Shown: positions 46,689 through 57,591, counted from the stretch's first letter. The stretch is 64,000 nucleotides of DNA from Luteimonas sp. MC1750 (GCF_016615955.1 NZ_CP067113.1:2480001-2544000); one strand, 5' to 3'. Made by a program: numbers and translations. Notes: a model not told the origin generated them from the letters alone.

Positions 46689-48644
46689 TCAGTAGCTGCG
46701 AGGCGCCACGCGCAGGACACGCGGGGTGACGAAGATCAGCAGCTCGGCCTTGGCTTTGGAGCGGCTTTTGGTCTTGAACAGATTGCCGAGGATCGGCAAG
46801 TCGCCAAGGAACGGTACCTTGGACACCGAGTTGCGATCCTCGAACTCGTACACGCCGCCGATCACCACCGTCTGGCCGTCTTCGATGAGCACCGCTGTCG
46901 TGACTTCGCGCTTGGCCAGGTTGGGGACGGAACCATAACCGGTGATCGTCGTGTAGTCCTGGATCTCGTCCTTCTTGACCGCGAGGTTGAGGAAGACGCG
47001 ACCATCCGCCGTGATGGTCGGAGTTACCTTCAGCTCGAGCAACGCTTCCTTGAATTGAACGGTAGGAACGCTGTTGCTCTGGCCGCCAGTGACCGTCATA
47101 TACCCAACCTCGCGACCTTGGCGAATGATCGCTTCACGCTGGTTGCTCGTGACGACGCGCGGATTGGAAACCACTTCACCGCGCTGCTCTTGCTGCAGAG
47201 CCTGCAGTTCGAGGTCCCAGTCGATGGTGTTGCCCAGGATGGTGAACGCGATCGAGGCAGGGTTCAGGTCATTGATATTGAAGTCATTGTTGAGCCCCTG
47301 ATCGTACGGCCCCCATGTGGGCGTCGTATTTGGATCGTTGATCGCGGCGATCGACGAATTTATAAGCTGATTGTTGGAGTCAAGCGATCCGGACGTAACC
47401 AAACGATCCTTTACGCCACGAATTCCGAAGCGCGCACCAAGGTCCCGGGCAAAGGACTCATTCGCGATCACGATGCGCGACTCGATCACGACCTGATCAA
47501 CCGGCTTGTCGAGGGTCGCGACCAGTCGCTTAATTTCCTCCACGCGCTGCGGGATATCGATGACCAGCAGGGTATTGGTACGACGGTCATGGCTCAGGCT
47601 GCCCCGGGCGGAGAGGAATCCGCGGCTCTGCGCACCCTGCCCCCCGCCACCACCTTGGCTGCTCTTGCTTTCGTCGGTCAGCAACTTGGAAATGTCCTCG
47701 GCGCTGCCGTACGAGATCGGGATGTACTCGGTGATCATCTCCGCACTCTCTTCGAGCGCGATACGTGCATTCGCGATGTCCTGCTCGAACTTCGCGATCT
47801 CGGCCTGCGGGGCCACCCACACCACGTTGCCGCTGCGACGCTTGTCCAGTGACTTCGCCTGCAGCACGATGTCCAGCGCCTGGTCCCACGGCACGTTGAT
47901 CAGGCGCAGGGTGACGTTACCGGTGACGCTGTCGCTGGCGACGATGTTCAGGTCCGACAGCTCGGCGATGAGCTGCAGCACGGTGCGCACCGGCACGTCC
48001 TGGAAGTTGAACGTCACCGGGCGGCCGCGGTAGGCGCGCGTGTCGCCCTGGGCGGCCGCCTGGACCGCGGTCTGGCCGGTGGCCGCGACCGTGTTGGCCG
48101 CGGCGGCACCGACCGCGCGCGACGGCGCGGCGGCACGCGGCACGATCTCGACGATGTAGTCGCGACCGGTCTGGTAGGCGAGCGGCTCGAACGCGCCCTG
48201 GGTGCTCAGCACGATCTGCGTGCCCTTGCTGCCCTGGTTCGCGTCGATGCGCTGCACCGGCGTTGCGAAGTCGGTCACGTTGAGCGGCTTCTGCAGCGCT
48301 GCAGGCAGCGAGGCGTTGCCGACGTTGACGATGACGGTGCCGCCCTCGGTGCGGAGGTCGGGCGCGGCGCCCTCTCCGTCGAAGCGCAGCACCAGCTTGC
48401 CGGCGCCGCCATCGCCGCGCTTGAAGTCGATGGCGGCCACGGCCACCTCGGCCGGGACCTGCTTGGCCGGATCGGCCGCGACCGTGGCGGCCTGGGCAAA
48501 GCTGGCCACCGGCACGCCCGGTGCCGGCGCGGCACTGACCGGGCCGAGGGCGGCGAGCAGGCCGACGAAGAGTCCGCAGGTGCCTGCCCGAAGGGGCAGC
48601 GCCCGCTGGGTCGACGAACGGCGTTGCGCGTTGGTGAAGGTCAT
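46689..48644 (-). CDS. pilQ: type IV pilus secretin PilQ
   Basis: 651 residues; forms the outer-membrane pore for the type IV pilus. After a signal peptide (ending VSA^APAPG) there are AMIN domains (VAVAAIDFKRGDGGAGKLVL and VQRIDANQGSKGTQIVLS), the N0 domain (VTFNFQDVPVRTVLQLIAELS), N1 and the secretin domain with VSKVPFLGDLPILGNLF and a LLIFVTPRVL end. The start is the ATG at 48644, which has AGGGGAAG upstream; a TTG further upstream is not needed. Codon usage and GC drop inside the secretin domain (see findings). Confidence 0.94.
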   Translation of the reverse strand: MTFTNAQRRSSTQRALPLRAGTCGLFVGLLAALGPVSAAPAPGVPVASFAQAATVAADPAKQVPAEVAVAAIDFKRGDGGAGKLVLRFDGEGAAPDLRTEGGTVIVNVGNASLPAALQKPLNVTDFATPVQRIDANQGSKGTQIVLSTQGAFEPLAYQTGRDYIVEIVPRAAAPSRAVGAAAANTVAATGQTAVQAAAQGDTRAYRGRPVTFNFQDVPVRTVLQLIAELSDLNIVASDSVTGNVTLRLINVPWDQALDIVLQAKSLDKRRSGNVVWVAPQAEIAKFEQDIANARIALEESAEMITEYIPISYGSAEDISKLLTDESKSSQGGGGGQGAQSRGFLSARGSLSHDRRTNTLLVIDIPQRVEEIKRLVATLDKPVDQVVIESRIVIANESFARDLGARFGIRGVKDRLVTSGSLDSNNQLINSSIAAINDPNTTPTWGPYDQGLNNDFNINDLNPASIAFTILGNTIDWDLELQALQQEQRGEVVSNPRVVTSNQREAIIRQGREVGYMTVTGGQSNSVPTVQFKEALLELKVTPTITADGRVFLNLAVKKDEIQDYTTITGYGSVPNLAKREVTTAVLIEDGQTVVIGGVYEFEDRNSVSKVPFLGDLPILGNLFKTKSRSKAKAELLIFVTPRVLRVAPRSY

Positions 48645-48658
48645 CTGGCTTCCCCTAA

Positions 48659-49198
48659 TCAATTGTCTTCGAGCGCAATCGAGGCCGGCCTTTCCAGCCA
48701 GCCACCCGCGCCATCGGGCACGAGTTCGACGAGTTCGATACGGTCTTCAGAAACGCTGGTGACGCGGCCGTCGTTCTGGCCCATGTACACGCCCGGGCCA
48801 ACCCGGTAGGTGACCTTGTCGGGCGCCATCACGAGCGCCGTGAGGCTGCTGCCTCCGCCCAGCGACCCGACCATGTCGAGGCTGTCGAGCGGAAACTGCT
48901 CAAGCGTCTGCTTGCGCCGGTTCGAGTCCGGGCGCGGGCCACTTCCGCCACCTTCATTGCTGAAGGCGGCGCTGAACGGATCGCGCATGCCCTGGGCGGC
49001 GTATTCGAAGGTCTCGAACTGCTGCATCACCGGAAGCGGATCGAGCGGCGGTGCGGGGCGGGCGCGCACGTTGGCGACCCACTCCTCGAGGTTCGGCGCC
49101 CCTGCCGGCTCGCTGGTGATGCCGCGTCCGCAGCCGGCGAGGGCGGCGACGGCGGCCAGGCAGGCGATGCCGCGAAGCGCATTGGATGTCATACCCAT
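48659..49198 (-). CDS. pilP: type IV pilus inner-membrane lipoprotein PilP
   Basis: 179 residues. Lipobox LAGC at about residue 21-24. A disordered segment precedes the beta-rich PilP domain (GGSSLTALVMAPDKVTYRVGPGVYMGQNDGRV), which binds the PilN/PilO pair and PilQ. Two ATGs (49198, 49192) are possible; GGGGGGAG lies about 12 nt before the first. Starts 1 nt after the pilO stop region. Confidence 0.93.
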   Translation of the reverse strand: MGMTSNALRGIACLAAVAALAGCGRGITSEPAGAPNLEEWVANVRARPAPPLDPLPVMQQFETFEYAAQGMRDPFSAAFSNEGGGSGPRPDSNRRKQTLEQFPLDSLDMVGSLGGGSSLTALVMAPDKVTYRVGPGVYMGQNDGRVTSVSEDRIELVELVPDGAGGWLERPASIALEDN

Positions 49199-49199
49199 G

Positions 49200-49877
49200 T
49201 CAGCGGCTCCCCCCGGCGGCAGCGGCGGTCGCCGCAGCTTCCTGCGCGGCCGCTTCGTCCTCGTCGAGATAGCGATAGGTCTTCACCGTGCCGGCCAGCT
49301 CGAGCGGGGAGTCCGGACGGATGCCGGCACGCGGATCCTTGTCGCCGCCCCGCGGCCTCAGCTGGATGTCGTGCATGGTCATGATCACCACGCGCGGCAG
49401 CGAGGCCACGCCGCTGACGAAGGCACCGAACTGGTGGTAGCTCCCCACCATCCGCAGCGCGATCGGCTTCTCGGCGTAGAACTCCTTGGGCGTCTCCGGG
49501 CCGGGCTGGAACAGCTCGTTCTGGATGCCGGTCGCCAGCGCCGTCTGCGAGATGTCGACGATGAGGTCGGGCATCTCCGTGCGGCTGGGCAGCTGCCGCA
49601 GCATCTGCTGGAGCTGCTGCTCCATCTGCGCGAGCTGCAGCTTGAGCGGCTCGAGGTTGGCGGCGCGGCCCTGCTTGGTCTCGAACTCCGCGCGCAGGTC
49701 GGACTCGGTCCGCTCCAGGCCCTTGAGCTGCTCGCCCTTGTCGCGGGTCAGCACCCACCACAGCAGGCCGAAGATCAGCAGGCCCACCAGGATGCAGAAG
49801 CCGATCCGGTACTCGCGCGGCCAGGAGCCGATGTTGTTGAAGTCCAGCTCCTTGAGCGACATCTTGCGCTTGCTCAC
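49200..49877 (-). CDS. pilO: type IV pilus alignment protein PilO
   Basis: 225 residues: short cytosolic N terminus (MSKRKMSLKELDFNNIGSWP), one membrane helix (IGFCILVGLLIFGLLWWVL), a coiled coil and a ferredoxin-like periplasmic domain. QLPSRTEMPDLIVDISQTALATGI is typical. It dimerises with PilN. The GTG start at 49877 overlaps the pilN stop (GTGA). The C-terminal 20 residues are Ala/Glu-rich. Confidence 0.94.
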   Translation of the reverse strand: MSKRKMSLKELDFNNIGSWPREYRIGFCILVGLLIFGLLWWVLTRDKGEQLKGLERTESDLRAEFETKQGRAANLEPLKLQLAQMEQQLQQMLRQLPSRTEMPDLIVDISQTALATGIQNELFQPGPETPKEFYAEKPIALRMVGSYHQFGAFVSGVASLPRVVIMTMHDIQLRPRGGDKDPRAGIRPDSPLELAGTVKTYRYLDEDEAAAQEAAATAAAAGGSR

Positions 49878-50607
49878 GAGGTGGCTCCTTCTTCGGCAAC
49901 GGGCGCTGTTTCAACCGGTGCGGGCTCGGCCGCGGGGGCATCGGTCGCGGGCGCTGCCTCCGGGACGCCGGTCGCGTCCGCGGCGCCGGCGGCCTGCGCG
50001 GCGGGTGCCGCGTCGACCGGCGGGACCGCATCCGGGATCCCGTCGCCATCCTCGTCCTTCGGCGCGTTCGGGTTGGCCAGCTGCACCGCAAGGGTGAAGG
50101 CGTAGGGCAGCCCGGCAACGCCATCACGCGCCTCGATGATCGAGAGGTCGGGCTTGGTCATCCAGCCGGAACCCTCCAGGTTGCGCATGTAGGTGCTGAC
50201 GCGGGCGTTGGACTGCGAGCGGCCTTCCAGCGTCAGCGCCTCGCCAACCTGCTTGATCGAGGTCAGTACCACGCCATCGGGAATGGTGCGCACCAGCGAA
50301 TCGAACAGGTGGACCATCTGCGAACGGTTGGCCTGCAGCTGCTCGATGACTTCCTTGCGCGCCAGCAGACGTGCCTTCTGGCGATCGAGTTCGTCGATTT
50401 CGGTGATGCTCGCCTCGACCTGCCTGATCTGGTCCTGCAGGTAGGCGTTGCGCGTGTTCTGCCCATCGATCTGCGCGTTGTAGTAGCTGTTGACCAGGAA
50501 CCACAGCAGCAGGCCGGCCAGCGCGGCGAAGCCCAGCATGACGCCGAATTCCTTCTGGCGCTGCTTGCGGCGCTCGGCGCGCCACGGGAGGAGGTTGATG
50601 CGGGCCA

Positions 50608-50608
<1 letters not shown>
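49874..50608 (-). CDS. pilN: type IV pilus alignment protein PilN with long acidic tail
   Basis: 244 residues. It begins MARINLLPWRAERRKQRQKE, the PilM-binding INLLPWR motif, then a membrane helix, coiled coil and ferredoxin-like domain to about residue 180. About 65 extra C-terminal residues are Ala/Pro/Asp-rich and include DEDGDGIPD, a pattern of calcium-binding thrombospondin type 3 loops. The ATG shares one base with the pilM stop. Confidence 0.94.
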
Positions 50609-51681
<1,073 letters not shown>

Positions 51682-51718
51682 TCACGGGCGCTTACGTGCG
51701 CTTCGTGCCCCGACGCAT

Positions 51719-51747
51719 TAGATAACGGAGTTTTTACCGGATGGCAA
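51719..51747 (-). promoter_or_regulatory. promoter of pilMNOPQ
   Basis: TTGCCA (51742-51747) and TATCTA (51719-51724) on the minus strand are separated by 17 bp. Predicted start near 51712 gives a 46-nt leader. Confidence 0.6.
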
Positions 51748-51815
51748 CAAGCGGCACACGAAATCGTGCCGCACTGCGCGCTTGGTCACGTCCTGACGCC
51801 CTGCGTCACCCCTCG

Positions 51816-51855
51816 CTGCCAGCCCTCTCGAGGGGTGGCAGCTCCTCTATATACT
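51816..51855. promoter_or_regulatory. palindrome and -10 box upstream of ponA
   Basis: An interrupted palindrome, CTGCCAGCCCTC-TC-GAGGGGTGGCAG with one mismatch over 12-bp arms (51816-51841), ends 8 bp before TATACT (51850-51855), the likely -10 of ponA. It occupies the expected -35 region, so a regulator bound here could repress or activate. The predicted leader is about 43 nt. Confidence 0.45.
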
Positions 51856-51904
51856 GCGCGACTCGACACGGCCCGCCAAGGGCCTGCCCTTCCAGGACCC
51901 ATCG

Positions 51905-54385
51905 ATGTCACGTTTCCGCCGCCTGTTCCGCTGGCTGCTGCTGCTCGCCGCCGTCGCCATCCTCCTCGGCGCGCTGGCCGCGGGCAGCATCTACTACGTG
52001 GTCTCGTCACGCCTGCCGGAAGTCGAGAGCCTGCGCAACATCGAGTTGCAGGAGCCGATGTACGTCTACGCCCGCGACGGCCGCCTCATGGCGCTGTTCG
52101 GCGAGATGCGCCGCTACCCCGTCGACATCGCCGAGGTGCCCGACGTGGTCAAGCAGGCTTTCATCGCGATCGAGGACAACCGCTTCTACGAGCACGACGG
52201 CATCGACTACAAGGGCGTGGCGCGCGCGATCTGGCTCATCGCCAAGACCGGCTCCAAGGAAGGCGTGCCGGGCGGCTCGACCATCACGCAGCAGGTCGCG
52301 CGCCAGTTCTACCTCAGCCCGGAAGTGAGCTATACGCGCAAGTTCGAGGAGATGCTGCTCGCGATGAAGATGGAGCGCGAGCTGACCAAGGACGAGATCT
52401 TCGAGTTGTATCTCAACAAGAGCTTCTTCGGAAACCGCTCGTACGGCGTTGCGGCGGCGGCCGAGTTCTACTACGGCAAGCAGCTGGCCGAGCTCGATCT
52501 CGACGAGGTCGCCGCGCTGGCGGCGATTCCGAAGTTCCCCTCCAGCGGCAATCCCATTTCCAACCCCGAGCGCGCGAAGATCCGCCGCGACTACGTGCTC
52601 GAGCGCATGGCCGACCTCGGCTCCATCACCCGCGCGCAGGCCACCGCCGCGCAGGCGGTGGACATGCATGCGCGCCCGCACGAGCGCCCGGTGGAGGTCT
52701 ATGCGCCGTACGTGGCCGAGATGGTCCGCCAGGAGATGATCGAGCGCTACGGCGGCGACGTGCTGACGCGCGGCTACCACGTCACCACCACGATCGATCC
52801 GGTGATGCAGGCGGCGGCCGACAAGGCGGTCCGCGACGGGCTGATGGCCTATGACCATCGCCACGGCTGGTCGAAGGTCGAGCAGAGCTTCGAGCTCGCC
52901 GCCGACGAGGACGCCTCCGCTGCCTCCGCGCGCCTGCGCGGGATCCCGGCGCAGGGCGGACTGCTGCCCGCGATCGTGCTGCGCGCCGACGCCGGCACCG
53001 CCGACGTGGTGCTCTCCGATGGCACCGTCGTGACCCTGGATGCCGCCTCCAGCCGCTGGACCGGCAAGAACCCGGCCGCGCTCCTCTCCCGCGGCGACCT
53101 GACCCGCGTGCGCCGCGTCGAGCCCAAGGGCAAGGACGGCGCGGCCCCGGCCGCCGATGCGAAGCCCACCTGGCAGCTCGACCAGCTCCCACGCGGCCAG
53201 TCGACGCTGGTGTCGCTGGAGTACGACACCGGCGCGCTGCGCGCCCTCGTGGGTGGCTTCAGTTTCGCCGGCCAGAAGTTCAACCGCGCCACCCAGGCGC
53301 GTCGCCAGCCGGGGTCGAGCTTCAAGCCCTTCATCTATGCCGCGGCGTTCGAGCGCGGCTTCAACCCCGCCTCCATCGTGCTCGACGCCCCGGTGGTGTT
53401 CCGCATGCGCCGTGGCCAGGACTGGCGTCCGCAAAACGACGACGGCCGGTTCGTCGGCCCGATGCGCCTGCGCGAGGCGCTGGTGCGCTCGCGCAACCTG
53501 GTGTCGGTGCGCCTGCTCGACGCCATCGGCGTGGACTACGCGCGCCGCTACATCAGCCACATGGGTTTCGACGAGTCGGAGCTTCCGCCCAACCTGTCGA
53601 TCTCGCTCGGCACGCCGTCGCTGGCCCCGCTCGACATCACCCGCGGCTATGCGGTGTTCGCCAACGGCGGCTTCCGGGTCACGCCCTGGCTGATCGACGA
53701 GGTGCGCGACCGCGACGGCCAGGTGATCCACAAGGAGAACCCGGCGATCGCCTGCCGCGGCTGCGGCGCCGGCGGCCGTCCCGGCGTGCCGGCCACGGTC
53801 GTCGACGGCTTCAACCTCGGCGCCGCGGCCCCCGCGCCTGCGACGGACACCGCCGCCGACAGCGCCGTGGAGGCGCCGCCGCCGGACCCGAACGCGGTCA
53901 TCGCACCGCGTGCGATCGATCCGCGGGTCGCCTACCAGCTGGTCTCGATGATGCGCGACGTGGTTCAGCGCGGCACCGGCACCGCGGCCAAGACCCTCGG
54001 GCGCGAGGACGTCGGCGGCAAGACCGGCTCGACCAACGACCACCGCGATGCCTGGTTCTCCGGCTTCGGCGGCAGCCTGGCGACCGTGGTCTGGGTCGGG
54101 CGTGACGACAACCGCTCGCTGGGCCGCCGCGAGTACGGCGGTCGCTCCGCCCTGCCGATCTGGATCGACTACATGCGCGTCGCCCTGGAAGGCATGCCGA
54201 TCGCGGCCAACGAACCTCCCGACGGCATGGTGAAGGTGTCGGTCAGCGCCAGCGGCCGCCTGCTGCCTGGCGGCGACGGCGGCATCACCGAATGGGTCAA
54301 GGCCGAGGACCTCGAGCGCATGGAGTCGACGTTCGAGGACTACGACGACGATGTCCCGGCGGAGGAAGCCTTCGACATCTTCTGA
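51905..54385 (+). CDS. mrcA: penicillin-binding protein 1A (bifunctional)
   Basis: 826 residues, often named ponA. A cytosolic tail and one membrane helix ([22 protein letters not shown]) precede the GT51 glycosyltransferase (catalytic Glu in [14 protein letters not shown], then [15 protein letters not shown]). The OB-like insert follows, then the transpeptidase: SSFKPF (Ser about 471), SRN and KTGST (about 705). It polymerises and cross-links peptidoglycan at the outer face of the inner membrane. A CRGCG motif in the C-terminal domain is unusual. Acidic C-terminal tail. Confidence 0.95.
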   Translation: MSRFRRLFRWLLLLAAVAILLGALAAGSIYYVVSSRLPEVESLRNIELQEPMYVYARDGRLMALFGEMRRYPVDIAEVPDVVKQAFIAIEDNRFYEHDGIDYKGVARAIWLIAKTGSKEGVPGGSTITQQVARQFYLSPEVSYTRKFEEMLLAMKMERELTKDEIFELYLNKSFFGNRSYGVAAAAEFYYGKQLAELDLDEVAALAAIPKFPSSGNPISNPERAKIRRDYVLERMADLGSITRAQATAAQAVDMHARPHERPVEVYAPYVAEMVRQEMIERYGGDVLTRGYHVTTTIDPVMQAAADKAVRDGLMAYDHRHGWSKVEQSFELAADEDASAASARLRGIPAQGGLLPAIVLRADAGTADVVLSDGTVVTLDAASSRWTGKNPAALLSRGDLTRVRRVEPKGKDGAAPAADAKPTWQLDQLPRGQSTLVSLEYDTGALRALVGGFSFAGQKFNRATQARRQPGSSFKPFIYAAAFERGFNPASIVLDAPVVFRMRRGQDWRPQNDDGRFVGPMRLREALVRSRNLVSVRLLDAIGVDYARRYISHMGFDESELPPNLSISLGTPSLAPLDITRGYAVFANGGFRVTPWLIDEVRDRDGQVIHKENPAIACRGCGAGGRPGVPATVVDGFNLGAAAPAPATDTAADSAVEAPPPDPNAVIAPRAIDPRVAYQLVSMMRDVVQRGTGTAAKTLGREDVGGKTGSTNDHRDAWFSGFGGSLATVVWVGRDDNRSLGRREYGGRSALPIWIDYMRVALEGMPIAANEPPDGMVKVSVSASGRLLPGGDGGITEWVKAEDLERMESTFEDYDDDVPAEEAFDIF

Positions 54386-54430
54386 TCCGGGCATCGGCTA
54401 GGCTTGCGGAGCCAGCAGGGAGGGTTCCGC

Positions 54431-55087
54431 ATGCACCACGCGCGACAGCACGCCGAGCGGCGCACCAGCGAACGGCGCCACCGCCTCGCTCACGAGGCCG
54501 CCCGACTGATGGCCGAGGGCGGCATCCGCGACTACCAGCAGGCCAAGCTCAAGGCGGCCGAACGCCTCGGCATCCGCGATGACGCGTCGCTGCCGCGCAA
54601 CCGCGAGATCGACGAGGCACTACGCGAGTACCAGCGCCTGTTCCAGCGCGACGCCCAGAGCGACGCCCTGCGCACGCGACGCGAGGCGGCCCTGCACGCG
54701 CTGGAGTTCTTCCACGCCTTCCACCCCCGACTGGCCGGCCGCGTGCTCGACGGCACGGCCGACGCGCACACCCCGGTCGTGCTGCACCTGCATGCGGACG
54801 ATGCCGACGCGGTCGCGCGGTTCCTGGCCGACGCCGGCATCCCGGCCGAAGCCCTCTCGCGGCGACTGCGCCTGGACCGCGCGCGCGAACACGACGCGCC
54901 GGCCTGGGCCTTCCACGCCGATGGCGTGGCGTTCGAACTCGTCGTCCTGCCACTGGATGCCCTGCGCCAGGCGCCGCTGTCCAGCATCGACGAGCGCCCG
55001 ATGCAGCGCGCCTCGGCCAGCCAGCTGCGCACACTGCTAGCCGCAGAGGAGACCGCCGGCCCCGGGTCACCGGGCGCCGGCACCTGA
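54431..55087 (+). CDS. conserved hypothetical, nucleotidyltransferase-like
   Basis: 218 residues, no signal peptide or membrane helix. The N-terminal 90 residues are helical and highly charged (RRHRLAHEAARLMAEGGIRDYQQAKLKAAERLG), then a second domain has LEFFHAFHPRLAGRVLDGTADAHTPVVLHLHADDADAV, reminiscent of minimal nucleotidyltransferases, though the G-S-x-D motif is not visible. I cannot assign a function. The ATG at 54431 has CAGGGAGGG upstream. It follows ponA by 45 bases. Confidence 0.7.
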   Translation: MHHARQHAERRTSERRHRLAHEAARLMAEGGIRDYQQAKLKAAERLGIRDDASLPRNREIDEALREYQRLFQRDAQSDALRTRREAALHALEFFHAFHPRLAGRVLDGTADAHTPVVLHLHADDADAVARFLADAGIPAEALSRRLRLDRAREHDAPAWAFHADGVAFELVVLPLDALRQAPLSSIDERPMQRASASQLRTLLAAEETAGPGSPGAGT

Positions 55088-55120
55088 GCACCCGCCGGCC
55101 CGACGCGGGCAAGGGTCGGC

Positions 55121-55564
55121 TTACTCCGGCAGCAGGGTGGCCGCGTCACCGGCACCCACGACCTTCACCCGGCTGCCTGCACGCAGTCGCCCCACCTGGT
55201 CACCCGAACGGGTGAACGCGGATTCCGTGGCGTCATCGAAGCGCACCAGCAGCAGGTAGCGCGACGCCACCTGCCCGCTGCCCTCGCCGGTTGCAAGGTC
55301 GGCGCCGATGTTGCCGGCGACACGCGTGACTTCGTACGACTGGCCGCTGCGACCGGCGACCGCCTGGCCCAGCGCGCGACCCAGCATGCCGCCGAGCTGT
55401 CGCTTCGTCGAGGCACTGACCGCGCCCGCTGCCGCGGCAACCGGCTGGATCGTGGTCACGACGCCTGCCCTGACCTCGAGTTCCGACGACCCCGCCGGGC
55501 CCACGGCCGCGGCCACCAGCACCACCAGTCCCGCCAATACCGAACGTCCTGTCCTGCCCTGCAT
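55121..55564 (-). CDS. small exported protein, possibly SlyB-like
   Basis: 147 residues with a signal peptide (to about residue 25, ending GPAGSSE), a Gly/Ala-rich middle (GGMLGRALGQAVAGRSG) and a beta-rich C terminus (RYLLLVRFDDATESAFTRSGDQVGRLRAGSRVKVVG). The Gly pattern and C terminus recall SlyB/glycine-zipper outer-membrane proteins, but no lipobox is seen. Ribosome site GGGAGGA precedes the ATG. Convergent with the hypothetical gene at 54431 (33-base gap). An 8-bp hairpin (CGACGGGC at 55589-55596 with 55602-55609) lies in its 5' leader. Confidence 0.65.
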   Translation of the reverse strand: MQGRTGRSVLAGLVVLVAAAVGPAGSSELEVRAGVVTTIQPVAAAAGAVSASTKRQLGGMLGRALGQAVAGRSGQSYEVTRVAGNIGADLATGEGSGQVASRYLLLVRFDDATESAFTRSGDQVGRLRAGSRVKVVGAGDAATLLPE

Positions 55565-55726
55565 CTGCCTGTCCTCCCTGGAATGATCCGACGGGCGTCC
55601 TGCCCGTCGCGCGCCTGCTGCCACGCCGTGGCCGCGGTCACCCGACGATGCTCTCCGGACGGACGGCGACGCGCCATCCTCAGCGCACCCGGCTCAGCGT
55701 CGGGTTTTACCGGCTGCGGACAGAAA

Positions 55727-55749
55727 GACGCCCCGCAGTGCGGGGCGTC
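55727..55749 (-). terminator. intrinsic terminator of gltA
   Basis: A 10-bp GC-rich stem (GACGCCCCGC with its complement) and a 3-base loop lie 26 nt after the gltA stop and are followed on the minus strand by TTTCT. Confidence 0.8.
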
Positions 55750-55775
55750 GGTTTCCAGCAGCGCAACGCCTGGGC

Positions 55776-57086
55776 TCAGCGCTTGTCGGTCGCCACGTAG
55801 TCGCGCGGGCCGGCGCCGGTGTAGATCTGCCGCGGGCGGCCGATCTTGAACTCGGGGTCGGTCTGCTGCTCGAGCCAGTGCGAGACCCAGCCGGCGGTGC
55901 GCGCGATGGCGAACATCACCGTGAACATCTCGGTCGGGATTTTCAGCGCCTTGTAGATGATGCCGCTGTAGAAGTCGACGTTGGGGTACAGCTTGCGCTG
56001 CACGAAGTAGTCGTCCTTCAGCGCCGCTTCTTCCAGGCGCATCGCGACCTCGAGCATCGGATCGTCGATGCCGAGCTCGCCCAGCACCTGGTGGGTCATC
56101 TCGCGGATGAGCTTCGCGCGCGGGTCGAAGTTCTTGTAGACGCGGTGGCCGAAGCCCATCAGGCGGAAGCCGGATTCCTTGTCCTTGGCACGGTCGACGG
56201 CCGACTGGACGTTCTTCACGTCGCCGATCTCGCCGAGCATCTTCAGCACCGCTTCGTTGGCACCGCCATGCGCCGGGCCCCACAGCGCGGCCACGCCGGC
56301 GGCGATGCACGCATAGGGATTGGCGCCGGTGGAGCCGACCAGGCGCACGGTCGAGGTCGACGCGTTCTGCTCGTGGTCGGCGTGCAGGATGAACAGCAGG
56401 TCCATCGCCTTCGCCGCGACCGGCGACAGCTCGAGCGGGCCGCTCGGCAGCTCGAACATCATGTGCAGGAAGCGCTCGACGTAGCCCAGCTCGTTGCGCG
56501 GGTAGCTCAGCGGCCAGCCCATCGAATAGCGGTAGCAGGCGGCGGCGATCGTCGGAAGCTTGGCGATCAGGCGGATGCCGGCGAGGCGGCGCTGCTCCGG
56601 ATCGTCGTAGTCGAGGTCGTTGTGGTAGAAGCTCGCCATCGAGCCGAGCATGCCGACGAGCATCGCCATCGGATGCGCGTCATGGCGGAAGCCGCCGATG
56701 AAGCTCTTGAACGCTTCATGCATCATCGTGTGATGCGTGACGTCGTGGTCGAACGAAGCCATCTCGGCCTGGTTCGGGAGCTCGCCGTTCATCAGCAGGT
56801 AGGCCACCTCAAGGAAGTTCGAGTGCTCGGCCAGCTGTTCGATCGGGTAGCCGCGGTACAGCAGCACGCCCTCGTCGCCGTCGATATAGGTGATCGCCGA
56901 CTTGCAGCTGGCGGTGGCGGTGAAGCCGGAATCGTAGGTGAAGCGGCCTGTGGCCTTGGGCAGCTTCGCGATGTCGATGCACTCGTTGCCGAGCGTCGGC
57001 TTCAGCACGGGCAACTCGACCGAAGCTCCGGCGACCTGCAGGGTGGCGGTCGGCGCGTCGCCGGCCTTGTTCTCGATGGCGGACAC
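55776..57086 (-). CDS. gltA: citrate synthase (type II)
   Basis: 436 residues; condenses oxaloacetate and acetyl-CoA at the entry of the TCA cycle. The hexameric NADH-sensitive gram-negative form is indicated by the N-terminal beta domain ([23 protein letters not shown]). Catalytic motifs: [31 protein letters not shown], and [15 protein letters not shown]. The GTG at 57086 has AGGAG 8 nt upstream and fits the family length; upstream residues in frame are not conserved. Monocistronic. Confidence 0.96.
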   Translation of the reverse strand: MSAIENKAGDAPTATLQVAGASVELPVLKPTLGNECIDIAKLPKATGRFTYDSGFTATASCKSAITYIDGDEGVLLYRGYPIEQLAEHSNFLEVAYLLMNGELPNQAEMASFDHDVTHHTMMHEAFKSFIGGFRHDAHPMAMLVGMLGSMASFYHNDLDYDDPEQRRLAGIRLIAKLPTIAAACYRYSMGWPLSYPRNELGYVERFLHMMFELPSGPLELSPVAAKAMDLLFILHADHEQNASTSTVRLVGSTGANPYACIAAGVAALWGPAHGGANEAVLKMLGEIGDVKNVQSAVDRAKDKESGFRLMGFGHRVYKNFDPRAKLIREMTHQVLGELGIDDPMLEVAMRLEEAALKDDYFVQRKLYPNVDFYSGIIYKALKIPTEMFTVMFAIARTAGWVSHWLEQQTDPEFKIGRPRQIYTGAGPRDYVATDKR

Positions 57087-57172
57087 TGTCGCACTCCTTC
57101 TTGGCGTCACGCCCGGCGCGAGGCGCGCGCGCGGACGGGGATCAGGCGGATCGCGTCTGACGCGATGCCGCA

Positions 57173-57178
57173 ATTATC
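57173..57178 (-). promoter_or_regulatory. extended -10 of gltA
   Basis: TGCGATAAT on the minus strand, an extended -10, predicts a start near 57166 and a leader of about 80 nt. The -35 is weak. Confidence 0.45.
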
Positions 57179-57272
57179 GCATAGCGACGTTCGGCACCGT
57201 ATGCATGCACGGCGCCGCGAGGCGGGACATTGCGTCCCCCGGAAGGGCGACGACGCGCGCCCGGAAACGCGA

Positions 57273-57294
57273 ACGGCCGCCCTGGGGCGGCCGT
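57273..57294 (-). terminator. hairpin terminator of rpmE
   Basis: A 9-bp stem (ACGGCCGCC with its complement) and CTGG loop start 22 nt after the rpmE stop; the following tract is GC-mixed with only a short T-run. Confidence 0.55.
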
Positions 57295-57316
57295 CGACGC
57301 GAACCCTGCGCCGGAC

Positions 57317-57559
57317 TTACTTGGCGTAGCGCTTGCGGAACTTGTCCACGCGGCCGCTGGTGTCCATCAGCTTGTTCTGGCCGGTGTAGAACGGGTGCGA
57401 GGCCGAGCTGACTTCGATCTTGATCAGCGGGTACTCGTTGCCGTCCTCCCACTTCACGGTCTCCTTGCTGGAGAGCGTGGAACGGGTGAGGATCTTGAAA
57501 TCCGAGGTCACGTCCTGGAAGACGACGTCACGGTATGCGGGGTGGATGTCGGCCTTCAT
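57317..57559 (-). CDS. rpmE: 50S ribosomal protein L31, type B
   Basis: 80 residues. [24 protein letters not shown] and [24 protein letters not shown] identify L31. The CxxC zinc motif of type A is absent, so this is the zinc-independent type B form often favoured under zinc limitation. It has a strong promoter (TTGCAG-17-TATAAT) that overlaps the end of the nucleoside hydrolase gene. No Zur palindrome was recognised. Confidence 0.96.
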   Translation of the reverse strand: MKADIHPAYRDVVFQDVTSDFKILTRSTLSSKETVKWEDGNEYPLIKIEVSSASHPFYTGQNKLMDTSGRVDKFRKRYAK

Positions 57560-57591
57560 GACGGCACCAGAATCAGCGAGGAAAGAGCGGC

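Noticed and set aside
48645-48662. TTG start for pilQ upstream of 48644
   Set aside because: The ATG at 48644 has a good AGGGGAAG site; the upstream residues are not conserved and overlap the pilP stop.
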